Positions 6,467-14,334 of a DNA stretch of 15,866 nt are shown piece by piece. A model generated the notes under the pieces. It was not told the origin of the DNA. It was given only the letters and a program-made list of their open reading frames with translations, and did no database searches. Source of the DNA: Halieaceae bacterium UBA3479 (GTDB lineage: Bacteria; Pseudomonadota; Gammaproteobacteria; Pseudomonadales; Halieaceae). The stretch's first letter is position 1; each line of letters begins with the position of its first letter. Position numbers and translations under genes: made by a program. The stretch lies in the NCBI GenBank assembly GCA_002377985.1, contig DFQW01000067.1:1-15866 (forward strand), given 5' to 3'.

Positions 6467-7321
6467 GTGATTATCGCCGCTGATTCACAGGCATTGCGGG
6501 ACAGACTCAACGCGCTGAGAGTCGATAACGCTACGGTTGGATTTGTGCCGACCATGGGCAATCTCCATGCGGGTCATCTGTCACTCATCGAGCAGGCACG
6601 AAGCGTCGCTGACGTTGTTGTTGTCTCGATCTTTGTTAACCCGATGCAATTTGCTGCCCATGAAGACCTTGATACCTACCCTCGCACCCTCGAGGCGGAC
6701 CTCTCAGCGCTGCGTGAGGTCAAGGCCGATCTGGTGTTCACGCCCAGTACCTCTGATATCTACCCTCACGGCAGCGAAAACGAGACAACGATTCATGTGC
6801 CAATTCTGGGAGAGGCGCTTTGCGGAAAAGAGCGCCCCGGTCATTTTGATGGTGTCTGTACCGTCGTGTACAAACTGTTTCAGCTGGTCAAACCTGACGT
6901 CGCGATTTTTGGCGAGAAGGACCTTCAGCAGCTCCTGATCATCAAAAAAATGACGCGAGATTTGGCTTTACCCATCGATATTCAGAGTGGCGCAACGCGA
7001 CGCGCTGCCGATGGTCTTGCGCTGAGCTCACGCAACCAATACCTCACCCCGGATCAGCGAGCGATTGCGCCCTTACTGTGGCAAACCTTACAGCACTGCG
7101 CCGACAGGCTCACCAAGACACCCGCAGATGAGGTAGCGCTGATGCTCGCAACCGCACGAAACAAGATTGCGCAAGCCGGGTTCTCGCTTGACTATCTGGA
7201 GCTGAGGTCGCTGGCGACACTCACGACTGTCTCCGATACGAGCGTCGACTGTGCGCTCTTTGTGGCAGCGCGCCTCGGCCATACCCGTCTGATCGACAAC
7301 ATCCAGATTTGCGCCCGCTAG
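6467..7321 (+). CDS. panC: pantothenate synthetase
   Basis: PanC condenses pantoate with beta-alanine using ATP to form pantothenate. The HIGH-type ATP-binding motif appears as HAGH (34-37) in PTMGNLHAGHLSLI. Other family marks are FVNPMQF, GHFDGVCTVVYKLF, IFGEKDLQQL and the KMSKS-like region LALSSRNQYL. The length of 284 residues is typical. The start is GTG at 6467, 9 nt after panB; no strong ribosome-binding site is visible, so coupling to panB is likely. panD, which supplies beta-alanine and follows panC in Pseudomonas, is absent here. The stop TAG (7319-7321) overlaps the stop of the convergent symporter gene. Confidence 0.97.
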   Translation: MIIAADSQALRDRLNALRVDNATVGFVPTMGNLHAGHLSLIEQARSVADVVVVSIFVNPMQFAAHEDLDTYPRTLEADLSALREVKADLVFTPSTSDIYPHGSENETTIHVPILGEALCGKERPGHFDGVCTVVYKLFQLVKPDVAIFGEKDLQQLLIIKKMTRDLALPIDIQSGATRRAADGLALSSRNQYLTPDQRAIAPLLWQTLQHCADRLTKTPADEVALMLATARNKIAQAGFSLDYLELRSLATLTTVSDTSVDCALFVAARLGHTRLIDNIQICAR

Positions 7322-9042
7322 AGGTGCCCTGAGGACACAGGGACACGAATTTCCTCGACCAGCTGCTGCACTTCTGCTGGCGGCGGACGGGTGATGCGCG
7401 TTACCCCCAGCGTGACAGCGAAATTCACCATGGCGCCGACCACCCCAAAGGCATTGGGCTCAATTCCAAAAAACCAGTTGGGTGGCAGATCACCGAGAAA
7501 TTGTGTCCCGGGGATGAACATGATGCCTTTGTGCTGAAACACATAGGTCAACGTGACCCCCAGCCCCGCCAACATACCCAGTACTGCGCCCTCACGGGTC
7601 ACCCGCTTGGAGAAAATACCCAACAAGAGCGCAGGAAACAGCGAGGACGCCGCCAAACCAAAAGCCAACGCCACTGTGCCCGCCGCAAACCCGGGCGGAT
7701 TCAATCCGAGATACCCCGCACCGAGGACCGCCGCCGCCATCGCCAGTCGCGAAGCCATCAATTCCTGGCGCTCGGAAATATCAGGCATAAAGGTTTTTTT
7801 AAGCAGGTCATGGGATATCGCCGACGAGATCGCCAGCAAGAGTCCAGCAGCAGTTGAGAGCGCTGCAGCAAGCCCTCCGGCGGCGACCAGCGCAATTACC
7901 CAATGGGGCAACTTGGCGATCTCCGGGTTGGCCAGTACCAGAATATCGTTATCCAACGTCACCAACTCATTTGTCTCCGGGTCAGCAGCATATTGGATTA
8001 GGCCGTCACCATTTTTATCCTCAATCGCCAAAAGTCCTGTTCGCTCCCAGTTCCTGAACCACTCCGGGCGCTCCTCAATCGCCAGATATTGGCCAGGCTC
8101 GGGCTGCAGCGTCTGCAAAATATTGAGCCGCGCCATGGCAGCTACCGCCGGCGCAGTGGTATACAAAATCGCAATGAATACCAGGGCCCATCCCGCAGAC
8201 GTTCGCGCTGCACTCACCGTGGGCACAGTGAAAAACCGGATAATCACGTGGGGCAATCCGGCAGTGCCGATCATAAGAGACGCCGTAAAGGCCGCCATAT
8301 TGAGCGTGCTGCCCCGTACCGAGGTGGTGTATTCCTGAAAGCCGAGATCTACGAGCGTTTGATCCAGTTTTTGCAAGAGATAAGTGCCATCTGCCAGCGT
8401 CGAGCCCAATCCCAGTTGGGGGATAGGCTGACCTGTCAGTTGCAAGCTGATAAATATAGCGGGCACCGTATACGCAAAAATGAGCACGCAGAACTGCGCT
8501 ATTTGGGTGTAGGTAATCCCCTTCATACCGCCAAGGACCGCGTAAAAGAACACAATAACCATGCCCGAGAAGAGACCGGTCTCATAGTCCGTCTCGAGGA
8601 AACGGGAGAAGGCGACACCAATCCCTTTCATTTGACCAATCACATAGGTCACCGAGCAAATGATGAGGCACACGACTGCGACCACGCGGGCGGTGTCGGA
8701 GTAATAGCGGTCGCCAATAAATTCGGGCACGGTGAACTTGCCGTACTTCCTCAAGTAGGGCGCAATCAGCATGGCAAGGATGACGTACCCGCCGGTCCAG
8801 CCCATCAGAAAAACGGAGCCCCCGTATCCGTTATAGGAGAGGCCGATCAGCCCCGCCATGGAAATAAAAGAAGCCGCTGACATCCAATCGGCGGCAGTAG
8901 CCATCCCATTGGCCACGGGATGAATGCCCTTGCCCGCTACATAGAATTCTTGTGTGGTTCCTGCCCTGGAACGGATCGCGATCAGAATATAGAGGGCAAA
9001 TGAGGCGCCCACCACCCAATAGGTTGTCTCGGTGAGCGTCAC
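7318..9042 (-). CDS. sodium:solute symporter, acetate-type (VC_2705-like subfamily)
   Basis: This is an inner-membrane sodium/solute symporter of the SSS family, 574 residues with many hydrophobic segments. The N-terminal EFYVAGKGIHPVANGMATAADWMS and the central GGLAAALSTAAGLLLAISSA, which forms part of the sodium site, are characteristic. Pairing with a DUF4212 small subunit and placement beside acs point to acetate or another short monocarboxylate as substrate; this is inference. A hydrophilic insert before the GGLAAALS segment carries DKNGDGLI (342-349), an EF-hand-like loop. The start is GTG at 9042-9040, overlapping the DUF4212 stop as GTGA, so the two are translationally coupled. The stop at 7320-7318 overlaps panC. 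No kinase domain is attached, unlike CbrA or CrbS, which also contain SSS domains. Confidence 0.9.
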   Translation of the reverse strand: MTLTETTYWVVGASFALYILIAIRSRAGTTQEFYVAGKGIHPVANGMATAADWMSAASFISMAGLIGLSYNGYGGSVFLMGWTGGYVILAMLIAPYLRKYGKFTVPEFIGDRYYSDTARVVAVVCLIICSVTYVIGQMKGIGVAFSRFLETDYETGLFSGMVIVFFYAVLGGMKGITYTQIAQFCVLIFAYTVPAIFISLQLTGQPIPQLGLGSTLADGTYLLQKLDQTLVDLGFQEYTTSVRGSTLNMAAFTASLMIGTAGLPHVIIRFFTVPTVSAARTSAGWALVFIAILYTTAPAVAAMARLNILQTLQPEPGQYLAIEERPEWFRNWERTGLLAIEDKNGDGLIQYAADPETNELVTLDNDILVLANPEIAKLPHWVIALVAAGGLAAALSTAAGLLLAISSAISHDLLKKTFMPDISERQELMASRLAMAAAVLGAGYLGLNPPGFAAGTVALAFGLAASSLFPALLLGIFSKRVTREGAVLGMLAGLGVTLTYVFQHKGIMFIPGTQFLGDLPPNWFFGIEPNAFGVVGAMVNFAVTLGVTRITRPPPAEVQQLVEEIRVPVSSGHL

Positions 9043-9314
9043 GCCTGTGGCTCCTCAAGACCGAGGCGTTTCTCCAACCGCGCCATGACCCTCGCGTAGA
9101 CAAAAATTAAAACAATAAACCCGTAGATAGCACCTTGCTGAGCAAACCAGAACCCTAACTTGAAGCCACCCAGCTGGAGCTGGTTCAAGGGCTCTACCCA
9201 CAACACCCCGCAACCCAGACCCATCAGGAACCAGATGGCACCCAATATGAGCATCCAGCGACGGTTCTCACGCCAGTAGAGTTCGCGAAGCGCCTCAGGA
9301 TTTTCCAGTTGCAT
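9039..9314 (-). CDS. DUF4212 small subunit of the sodium/solute symporter
   Basis: This is a 91-residue membrane protein with two hydrophobic segments (WMLILGAIWFLMGLGCGVLW and FWFAQQGAIYGFIVLIFVYA) separated by a short loop. The N-terminal LYWRENRRWM is typical of the DUF4212 partner encoded before VC_2705-type symporters. The frame is open further upstream (to 9422), but the ATG at 9314-9312 is preceded by a strong GGGGAGG (9326-9320) at 5 nt, and the shorter form matches the family length. The stop overlaps the symporter start as GTGA. It probably stabilises or helps the symporter; its exact role is not evident from sequence. Confidence 0.88.
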   Translation of the reverse strand: MQLENPEALRELYWRENRRWMLILGAIWFLMGLGCGVLWVEPLNQLQLGGFKLGFWFAQQGAIYGFIVLIFVYARVMARLEKRLGLEEPQA

Positions 9315-9372
9315 GAAAGCCTCCCCGTCATGCTGGATTACATCGGGCCATGATAAACCGGCCTTTGAAGTA

Positions 9373-9378
9373 GTAACA
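9373..9378 (+). promoter_or_regulatory. GTAACA half-site in the acs/symporter divergent region
   Basis: A single GTAACA lies in the 203-bp region shared by the divergent DUF4212-symporter and acs promoters. It matches the half-site found twice upstream of the candidate small RNA. No matching second half-site and no convincing sigma-54 core is visible nearby on either strand, so the evidence is one hexamer in a relevant place. Confidence 0.25.
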
Positions 9379-9458
9379 TCATATCCCTCGAGCGCTTGTC
9401 GGCTGCAGTCGGGGCTGGTCATCTTCAGTAGTGCTGAGCCCCCAGCCGAAAAACACGG

Positions 9459-9487
9459 TTGTTGTCAAAAACAGCGTCACTTAACAT
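9459..9487 (+). promoter_or_regulatory. possible sigma-70 promoter of acs
   Basis: TTGTTG (9459-9464) and TAACAT (9482-9487) are separated by 17 nt, giving weak -35 and -10 boxes. The expected start near 9494 is about 24 nt ahead of the acs ATG. The boxes are only partial matches, so an activator would probably be required. Confidence 0.35.
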
Positions 9488-9517
9488 CGCGGTTCTCTCA
9501 CCGATTGGACGCGACTG

Positions 9518-11449
9518 ATGACAGAGTCGGCTACCTACCCGATCCCCGCCAGTTTCAGCGACGCTCACATCACCCCCGAGCGCTATCAGGCGATGTACCA
9601 ACAATCCATGAAAGACCCCGACACTTTCTGGGCAGAGCAGGCCATGTTACTGGACTGGCATTCACCCTGGCGGGCCGTCTCCGAGACGGACTTGCGCACG
9701 GGAAGCGCTCGCTGGTTTGTAGGTGCCCAGCTCAATGTTTCCGTTAATTGCATTGATCGACACCTGCCAAAACGCGCCAACGAGATCGCCCTTATTTGGG
9801 AGGGAGATAACCCGGCAGACAGTAAATCCTTTACTTTTCAGGAGCTTAAAACGCAGGTATGCCGATTTGCCAATGTTCTGAGGGCGCAAGGCGTCAATAA
9901 AGGTGATCGGGTTTGTATCTATATGCCCATGATCCCCGAGGCGGCATTTGCCATGCTGGCCTGCAGTCGCATTGGCGCTATCCACTCTGTGGTGTTCGGT
10001 GGTTTCTCGCCCGAGGCGCTCAAGGATCGCATCAATGATTCGACTTGCATGCTGGTGATTACGGCGGATGAGGGTCTGCGCGGAGGCAAAACTATCCCAC
10101 TAAAGGCCAACGTGGATGCCGCCGTGGCAGACACCGCGAGCGTTAAGGGCGTGGTCGTCATTCAGCACACCGGGGCAGACATTAACTGGCAATCTGGCCG
10201 CGACGTCTGGTATCACGAAGCAGCCACACTCGTCGATGACGACTGTGAACCGGAGTGGATGGACAGCGAGGACCCGCTGTTCATTTTGTACACGTCGGGC
10301 TCTACAGGAAAACCCAAAGGTGTTATGCACACAACCGGCGGCTATCTCCTCCAGGCCGCCATGTCGATGAAGTATGTCTTCGACTACCGTGAAGGAGAGA
10401 CCTATTGGTGCACCGCGGATGTGGGCTGGGTGACCGGGCACACCTACATTGTCTACGGGCCATTGGCAATTGGTGCAAAAACGCTGATGTTCGAGGGTGT
10501 TCCGACCTACCCCCAAGCAGATCGGTTCTGGGCCGTCATCGCCAAGCACCAAGTCAATTTGTTCTTCACGGCGCCCACCGCGATCCGCGCACTACACAGC
10601 CTCGGCGATACGTGGGTGACGGGTCAGGATCGCAGCTCACTGCGTATCATTGGCTCGGTCGGGGAGCCAATCAACCCCGAGGCCTGGGAGTGGTACCACC
10701 GTGTCGTTGGGGAAGGTCGATGCCCCATAGTTGACACCTGGTGGCAAACAGAAACCGGCGGGGTCATGATTACGCCGCTCCCCGGCGCCCACGCGCTGAA
10801 ACCCGGGTTTGCCAGTTATCCCTTTTTTGGCGTAGAACCCGCCTTACTAGACGAGAATGGTGCAGAAATTGAGGGGGCTGGTGCGGGGTACTTAGTGATC
10901 AAACGGAGTTGGCCCGCTCAGATACGAACGGTATTTGGCGATCACCAGCGCATGATCGATACCTACTTCACGACTTACCCCGGATACTACTTTACCGGTG
11001 ACGGCGCCCTCAGAGACGAGGACGGCTACCTGCGCATCACGGGTAGGGTCGACGACGTGTTAAACGTCTCGGGCCACCGCATGGGAACAGCAGAGGTGGA
11101 AAGCGCGCTGGTACTCCACGAATCGATTGCAGAAGCAGCGGTTGTGGGTTTCCCCCACGACATCAAAGGCCAGGGCATCTACGCCTATGTCACGCCTATG
11201 ACGGGCGTCGAAGACAGCGAATCACTCCGCGAGGAACTGGTTGCACTCTGTGTGCGCGAGATCGGCCCCATCGCCAAACCGGACCGGATTCAGTGGGCTC
11301 CCGGGCTACCCAAAACGCGATCCGGCAAAATCATGCGCCGCATTCTCAGAAAAATCGCTGAAAACGAACTGGAAAATCTGGGAGACACCTCCACACTTGC
11401 CGACCCGGCGGTCGTTAGTCAACTCATCAGTAATCGCGTCACCGGCTAA
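9518..11449 (+). CDS. acs: acetyl-CoA synthetase (AMP-forming)
   Basis: Acs activates acetate to acetyl-CoA through acetyl-AMP, the high-affinity route for acetate assimilation. The 643-residue length is typical. Adenylate-forming enzyme motifs are present: [11 protein letters not shown] (from residue 258), [27 protein letters not shown] and the hinge region [15 protein letters not shown]. The C-terminal [11 protein letters not shown] carries the catalytic lysine (K604, equivalent to E. coli K609), a known site of inhibitory acetylation. The ATG at 9518 begins MTESATYP; no strong Shine-Dalgarno is visible. It is divergent from the symporter pair, so uptake and activation genes share a control region. 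In Pseudomonas, acs also lies downstream of the pan genes, from memory. Confidence 0.97.
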   Translation: MTESATYPIPASFSDAHITPERYQAMYQQSMKDPDTFWAEQAMLLDWHSPWRAVSETDLRTGSARWFVGAQLNVSVNCIDRHLPKRANEIALIWEGDNPADSKSFTFQELKTQVCRFANVLRAQGVNKGDRVCIYMPMIPEAAFAMLACSRIGAIHSVVFGGFSPEALKDRINDSTCMLVITADEGLRGGKTIPLKANVDAAVADTASVKGVVVIQHTGADINWQSGRDVWYHEAATLVDDDCEPEWMDSEDPLFILYTSGSTGKPKGVMHTTGGYLLQAAMSMKYVFDYREGETYWCTADVGWVTGHTYIVYGPLAIGAKTLMFEGVPTYPQADRFWAVIAKHQVNLFFTAPTAIRALHSLGDTWVTGQDRSSLRIIGSVGEPINPEAWEWYHRVVGEGRCPIVDTWWQTETGGVMITPLPGAHALKPGFASYPFFGVEPALLDENGAEIEGAGAGYLVIKRSWPAQIRTVFGDHQRMIDTYFTTYPGYYFTGDGALRDEDGYLRITGRVDDVLNVSGHRMGTAEVESALVLHESIAEAAVVGFPHDIKGQGIYAYVTPMTGVEDSESLREELVALCVREIGPIAKPDRIQWAPGLPKTRSGKIMRRILRKIAENELENLGDTSTLADPAVVSQLISNRVTG

Positions 11450-11701
11450 GAGCCTCCTTTATTAGGCATGCTCCTTTGCGCCCACGGGGCAAGGGCTCGT
11501 AACACCCCGGTTCTTATAATTTAAGGCAAAATTTTCACGCCTTTTGGACTGCGCGCAGAACGTGACTACAATATAATCAGAGCCGTCTCGGATTTCGCTG
11601 GTCTCAAACACTTACAACAGTATCTTATTCGGTGTCGGACATCTGGGGGAAAGTACCCACAGCGTTGCGCGAGCTATTTACTTAAAGCCACGGAGATAAA
11701 T
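11450..11701 (+). other. acs-TonB receptor intergenic region with promoter-like elements
   Basis: This stretch holds no gene. After acs, CGGGG (11485-11489) can pair with CCCCG (11505-11509) around a 15-nt loop, followed by a T/A-rich run, a weak terminator candidate. Another GTAACA occurs at 11499-11504 inside that loop. Perfect TATAAT hexamers lie at 11515-11520 and 11572-11577, either of which could be the -10 box of the receptor gene, but neither has a good -35 box at 16-18 nt. The receptor leader contains a small bulged hairpin (CTGGGG 11643-11648 with CCCACAG 11656-11662). I see no recognisable riboswitch. Confidence 0.4.
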
Positions 11702-14236
11702 ATGAAGTTTCCCATTCGTACACTCGCAGCCGCCGTTGCGACAGCCTCGCTGTTGCCCACCACGGTGGCATTTGCCCAAGACGAGAGCTTGACCGAAGAA
11801 GTTGTGGTCATTGGTACCCGGACCGAAGGACGCTCAGCGCTGGACTCACCGGCGCCAGTTGATGTCATTGGCGGTGAAACCATGAGCAATCAGGGCGACA
11901 CTGACATGAGCAACCTGCTCCGGAACGTCGTCCCCTCCTACAACGTCAATGACCAGCCGATCAGCGACGCGGCCACCTTGATTCGTCCAGCCAACTTGCG
12001 CGGTCTGGCGCCCGACCACACCCTGATGCTCGTGAACGGTAAGCGACGGCATCGCGCCTCGGTGATTACCTGGTTGGGCAACGGCATATCCAACGGCTCA
12101 CAAGGACCCGATGCCGCAGCCATTCCTGCACTGGGACTGAAGCGCATCGAAGTACTGCGTGATGGCGCGTCTGCCCAGTACGGTTCGGATGCCATTGCCG
12201 GCGTGATGAACTTTGTACTGAACGATGCCTCTGAAGGCGGTTCTTTGGAAGTGCGCTACGGCGAGTACAAGGAAGGTGATGGAGAGCAAACCACTATTGC
12301 GGGCAACATTGGTCTGCCGCTGGGAGAGAATGGCTTTCTGAATCTGACCGCGGAATGGGGTGAATCTGACCCAACTAGCCGTTCAGAACAGCGCGCTGAT
12401 GCGCAGGGTCTGATCGATGACGGCTATCCGGGTGTTCCGGTACCGGCCATGATCTGGGGCCGACCCATCGTGAATGACGACATGAAGCTGTGGGCGAACT
12501 TTGGCGTTGACCTGAGTGACACCCTGGAGCTTTACGGCCACGCCAACTACAATAGCAAGGAAGTCGACGGCGGCTTCTTCTTCCGTAATCCCACGAACCG
12601 CGGAGCGGTTTACAGTGGAGATGGCGGCGCGACGCTGCTGATCGGCGACCTCACGCCCAATGATGGCGTCGGCTGCCCGGTAGTCACACTAAACGGCAAT
12701 ATCCCCGATCCGGCAGCCATGGCACAGGTCAAGGCGGATCCAAACTGCTTCTCTTTTCAGGAAACCATTCCCGGTGGATTCACCCCGCGCTTTGGTGGTG
12801 ATGTCACGGACATGTCCTTCCTGATCGGGCTGCGGGGCGAAATTAACGACAACCTGCGTTGGGACGTCAGTGCCTATCGCGGAGAAAACGAAGCGGACTT
12901 CCACATCAATAACACGGTGAACGCTAGCCTCGGTCCAGATACGCCCCGGGACTTTGACCCCGGCCTCTACAAGCAGACTGACACCAACTTCAACGCTGAC
13001 CTCAGCTGGACGGTATCAGATACGCTGAATGTCGGCTTTGGTGGCGAATACCGCAATGAGGAATTCGAAATCGGTCCGGGTCAGGTAGAGTCCTATACCG
13101 CGGGTCCTTTGGCCGATCAGGGTTTCAGCACCTCGTCCAACGGCTTCCCGGGCTTCCCGGCAGCCACATCGGGCACCTTCGATCGTGACAACTACGCGGT
13201 TTATATCGACGCGGAGTGGACCCCAACCGATAACCTCGTGACCCAAGGCGCCGTACGCTTTGAGGATTTCGATGATTTCGGCAGCACCACGAACTTCAAA
13301 GTGGGCGCCAACTGGGCCCTCAGCGATAACTTTGGCGTACGCTCAACCTACAGCACGGGCTTTAAAGCACCGACCCCAGGTCAGGCCAATGCGTCCAACA
13401 CATCAACCGAGCTGATTAACGTCAATGGCGTGCCGACGCTGGTTAACAACGGTACGATTCCGGCGACCAGCCCGGTGGCGCTGTCAGTCGGCGGCAAGCA
13501 GCTCGAGCCTGAAGAGTCTACGAACTTCACCGCGGGTATCTACGCCACGTTGGGTAATTTTGAGATCACGGTCGATTACTATGACATCGACGTAGAAGAC
13601 CGCATCAATCTGTCCTCAGAGGTTGTCCTGTCACAGGAGCAAATCGACCAACTGATCGCAGATAACGTGCCGGGCGCTGGCGATTTGACCCAGTTCCGCT
13701 TCTTCACCAATGACTTCGATACCAACACCCATGGCGTCGATATTGTTGTGTCGACCAACACCGAGTGGCTCGGCGGTACCACCGACTGGAATCTTGCTTT
13801 TAACAACAACAAGACCGAGGTCGAGCAGTACAACCCCGCCACAATCGGCGCAGGCCGTATTCGTCAGATCGAGCTGACCACGCCCGAGACCCGATGGAAC
13901 CTGTCAGCCAACCACACGGTGGGCAATATGCGTTTCCTCGCTCGCGTCAGCTTCTATGATGACTGGTACGACAGCTTCGAAAATGACGTTTTTGGTACCG
14001 ACGCCATTTTTGACAGCGAGTACCTGCTCGATCTGGAGTTCGAATACACGATCGGAGACCACCACAGCATCCTCGTTGGCGGGAATAACGTCTTTGACGA
14101 AAATGGCCAAAAGGCGACCGATGTGAATAACCTCGGATTTAATTCGGCCACGATCTTAGGTAACACCTACAGCCAGTATTCGCCCTTCGGTATCAGCGGC
14201 GCCTTCTGGTATGCACGTTACCGCTATAACTTCTAA
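11702..14236 (+). CDS. TonB-dependent outer-membrane receptor
   Basis: This is an outer-membrane beta-barrel that imports a scarce or large ligand using TonB energy. A signal peptide is clear, with likely cleavage after AFA (residue 25). A TonB-box-like EEVVVIGTR (about 32-40) follows, then the plug domain with PAPVDVIGGE, LRGLAPDHTLMLVNGKR, IEVLRDGASAQYGSDAIAG and GVMNFVL. The rest is barrel, ending in YARYRYNF with the terminal phenylalanine expected for barrel assembly. One region has two cysteines (GVGCP and DPNCFSF) that could form a disulfide in a surface loop. The length of 844 residues is normal. The ATG at 11702 has GGAGA (11692-11696) at 5 nt. The ligand cannot be told from sequence, and the neighbouring amidohydrolase does not settle it. 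Confidence 0.93.
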   Translation: MKFPIRTLAAAVATASLLPTTVAFAQDESLTEEVVVIGTRTEGRSALDSPAPVDVIGGETMSNQGDTDMSNLLRNVVPSYNVNDQPISDAATLIRPANLRGLAPDHTLMLVNGKRRHRASVITWLGNGISNGSQGPDAAAIPALGLKRIEVLRDGASAQYGSDAIAGVMNFVLNDASEGGSLEVRYGEYKEGDGEQTTIAGNIGLPLGENGFLNLTAEWGESDPTSRSEQRADAQGLIDDGYPGVPVPAMIWGRPIVNDDMKLWANFGVDLSDTLELYGHANYNSKEVDGGFFFRNPTNRGAVYSGDGGATLLIGDLTPNDGVGCPVVTLNGNIPDPAAMAQVKADPNCFSFQETIPGGFTPRFGGDVTDMSFLIGLRGEINDNLRWDVSAYRGENEADFHINNTVNASLGPDTPRDFDPGLYKQTDTNFNADLSWTVSDTLNVGFGGEYRNEEFEIGPGQVESYTAGPLADQGFSTSSNGFPGFPAATSGTFDRDNYAVYIDAEWTPTDNLVTQGAVRFEDFDDFGSTTNFKVGANWALSDNFGVRSTYSTGFKAPTPGQANASNTSTELINVNGVPTLVNNGTIPATSPVALSVGGKQLEPEESTNFTAGIYATLGNFEITVDYYDIDVEDRINLSSEVVLSQEQIDQLIADNVPGAGDLTQFRFFTNDFDTNTHGVDIVVSTNTEWLGGTTDWNLAFNNNKTEVEQYNPATIGAGRIRQIELTTPETRWNLSANHTVGNMRFLARVSFYDDWYDSFENDVFGTDAIFDSEYLLDLEFEYTIGDHHSILVGGNNVFDENGQKATDVNNLGFNSATILGNTYSQYSPFGISGAFWYARYRYNF

Positions 14237-14262
14237 ATCGCGCTACTAGCGCTTTATGATTA

Positions 14263-14290
14263 GGGGGCCTTGATGGCCCCCTTTTTATTT
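14263..14290 (+). terminator. strong intrinsic terminator of the TonB receptor gene
   Basis: GGGGGCC (14263-14269) and GGCCCCC (14275-14281) form a perfect 7-bp stem around TTGAT, followed directly by TTTTTATTT. A smaller perfect hairpin, GCGCT-ACT-AGCGC (14240-14252), lies between the stop codon and this terminator. Confidence 0.95.
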
Positions 14291-14334
14291 GGTCCGTAGA
14301 CCGCTTAATGTAAAGCTGGAGGGAAGTTCCGATT

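Noticed and set aside
7553-8880. Two ~260-codon + strand frames antisense to the symporter
   Set aside because: They are mirror frames of a well-conserved membrane protein gene; the products are Arg/Ser/Ala-rich with no motifs.
9331-9346. GG-N10-GC match in the acs/symporter region
   Set aside because: Apart from the two dinucleotides it lacks the conserved flanking bases (-12 reads GGGC), and the GTAACA lies downstream of it.
9315-9422. 36-residue N-terminal extension of the DUF4212 protein
   Set aside because: The internal ATG at 9314 has a strong GGGGAGG at good spacing and gives the normal family length.
11464-11478. GG...GC pair resembling a sigma-54 promoter after acs
   Set aside because: The spacing is 11 nt instead of 10, and no gene start or correctly placed enhancer accompanies it.
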